A DNA stretch of 18,874 bases, from the NCBI GenBank assembly GCA_003527555.1, contig DPWT01000055.1, forward strand, positions 1 to 18,874, in the 5' to 3' direction. Below, piece after piece: positions 18,414-18,874 of the stretch. The DNA is from Verrucomicrobiales bacterium (GTDB lineage Bacteria > Verrucomicrobiota > Verrucomicrobiia > Verrucomicrobiales > Akkermansiaceae). The notes beneath the pieces are model-generated. The model did no database searches and was not told the origin of the DNA. It saw only the letters and a list, made by a program, of their open reading frames with translations. Positions within the stretch are counted from its first letter, which is position 1. Every line of letters starts with the position of its first letter. Position numbers and translations under genes: made by a program.

Positions 18414-18633
18414 ATGTCTGAATACTAATTATATCCACTGGGCACCCCTCCACGGCTTGCTCAAGATCATTTAGATCTTCATCGAATCCATCGGCGATTT
18501 GAAACACACCCTGTTGAGATGAGCTGAGTAATTGGGCTAGTCCATCCTCATCCATATGAAAATATTGAGGAGCAACATCCGCACACAGTTTGCAACCAAT
18601 GCACTCAGGCTTTTTATGACGGATTTTGATCAT
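18412..18633 (-). CDS. Ferredoxin, single 4Fe-4S cluster type
   Basis: A 73-residue electron carrier. Cys11, Cys14 and Cys17 (ECIGCKLCADVAP) and Cys64 followed by proline (EGCPVDII) form a complete ligand set for one 4Fe-4S cluster; a second set is absent, as in monocluster ferredoxins of the Thermotoga or Desulfovibrio type. The acidic middle (FHMDEDG, GFDEDLNDLEQ) suits a soluble carrier. The start ATG at 18633 has AAGG eight bases upstream, one of the few Shine-Dalgarno-like sites in the window. It lies 9 bases after the stop of the upstream U32-like gene, so the two are likely co-transcribed and possibly act together. The redox partner is unknown. Confidence 0.92.
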   Translation of the reverse strand: MIKIRHKKPECIGCKLCADVAPQYFHMDEDGLAQLLSSSQQGVFQIADGFDEDLNDLEQAVEGCPVDIISIQT

Positions 18634-18642
18634 TCCTAAACC

Positions 18643-18874
18643 TTATGCGTCCTCGACTTTGAAAAGTTTGTCATTAGTGCGTATCTTACCATCAACCTTA
18701 AGCGTCAACGTCTGCCCGTTAACACACACATCTGATTCAATCATATCGCCATTTTCCTGAAGAACTCGCATTTCCTCGACCTTGCCCTCAATGACACCTG
18801 TCGTGTCACCTATAACGAGAATGTCATCTCCTAAACTTAGTTTGGTTGCCGATGATTTAATTTCGATCACTCCA
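18643..18874 (-). CDS. C-terminal part of a probable U32-family protein (partial)
   Basis: The frame is open to the right window edge, so the GTG at 18870 is probably internal. The visible 76 residues form a beta-barrel-like domain with LSLGDDILVIGDTTGVIEG and RTNDKLFKV. The GD-I-IGPTTGVIE and R-DKLYK pattern is what I know from the C-terminal domain of peptidase U32 proteins, several of which are now linked to RNA or ubiquinone hydroxylation and rely on iron-sulfur clusters. A separate 75-residue protein starting at GTG 18870 cannot be excluded. The neighbouring ferredoxin would fit an iron-sulfur-dependent partner. The catalytic part lies outside the window. Confidence 0.6.
   Translation of the reverse strand, partial: GVIEIKSSATKLSLGDDILVIGDTTGVIEGKVEEMRVLQENGDMIESDVCVNGQTLTLKVDGKIRTNDKLFKVEDA

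Overview
The window is about 18.9 kb of bacterial chromosome, mostly housekeeping genes with short spacers. The best-fitting phylum is Verrucomicrobiota. This rests on the style of the malate dehydrogenase, the DUF4175-like membrane protein with its polyglycine linker, a small integrase-arm-like protein, a U32-type C-terminal domain next to a ferredoxin, and the near absence of Shine-Dalgarno sequences. The phylum is an inference; there is no rRNA gene here to confirm it. No tRNA, rRNA, CRISPR array, IS element or prophage was seen.

Layout. Positions 1-2600 (minus) hold the N-terminal 866 residues of a large membrane-anchored DUF4175-like protein that continues past the left edge. A 338-bp divergent spacer follows. 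It carries a sigma70-type promoter and a potentially folded leader for a PLP enzyme of the fungal-type cystathionine gamma-synthase group (2939-4408, TTG start). A 75-residue protein resembling a free-standing integrase arm domain (4643-4870) and a UvrD/PcrA-type helicase (4963-6999) come next, then a small disordered-looking protein (7099-7314).

The centre is a chaperone cluster, dnaK-groES-groEL (7623-11622), closed by a strong intrinsic terminator. Upstream of dnaK are a sigma70-like promoter and a close match to a sigma54 (-24/-12) promoter. A 14-bp hairpin lies between dnaK and groES, and the groEL leader is a 7-nt tandem repeat. Convergent to this is a 1244-residue single-chain FGAM synthase, purL (15690-11956, minus), with its own glutaminase domain; a hairpin spans its stop codon.

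To the right, a tiny cysteine-rich lipoprotein forms a self-contained transcription unit with its own promoter and terminator (15951-16294). Then come ribF (FAD synthesis) and mdh (TCA cycle), the latter ending in a terminator that abuts a convergent minus-strand pair: the C-terminal end of a probable U32-type protein and a single-cluster 4Fe-4S ferredoxin.

The genes do not form one pathway. The functional groups are protein folding (dnaK/groESL), methionine or sulfur amino acid metabolism, purine and flavin synthesis, central carbon metabolism and DNA repair. I see no clear new multi-gene system. The best leads are the sigma54-like element before dnaK, the hairpin inside the chaperone cluster, the leader of the PLP enzyme, the stand-alone arm-domain protein, the Cys-rich lipoprotein and the truncated large membrane protein.
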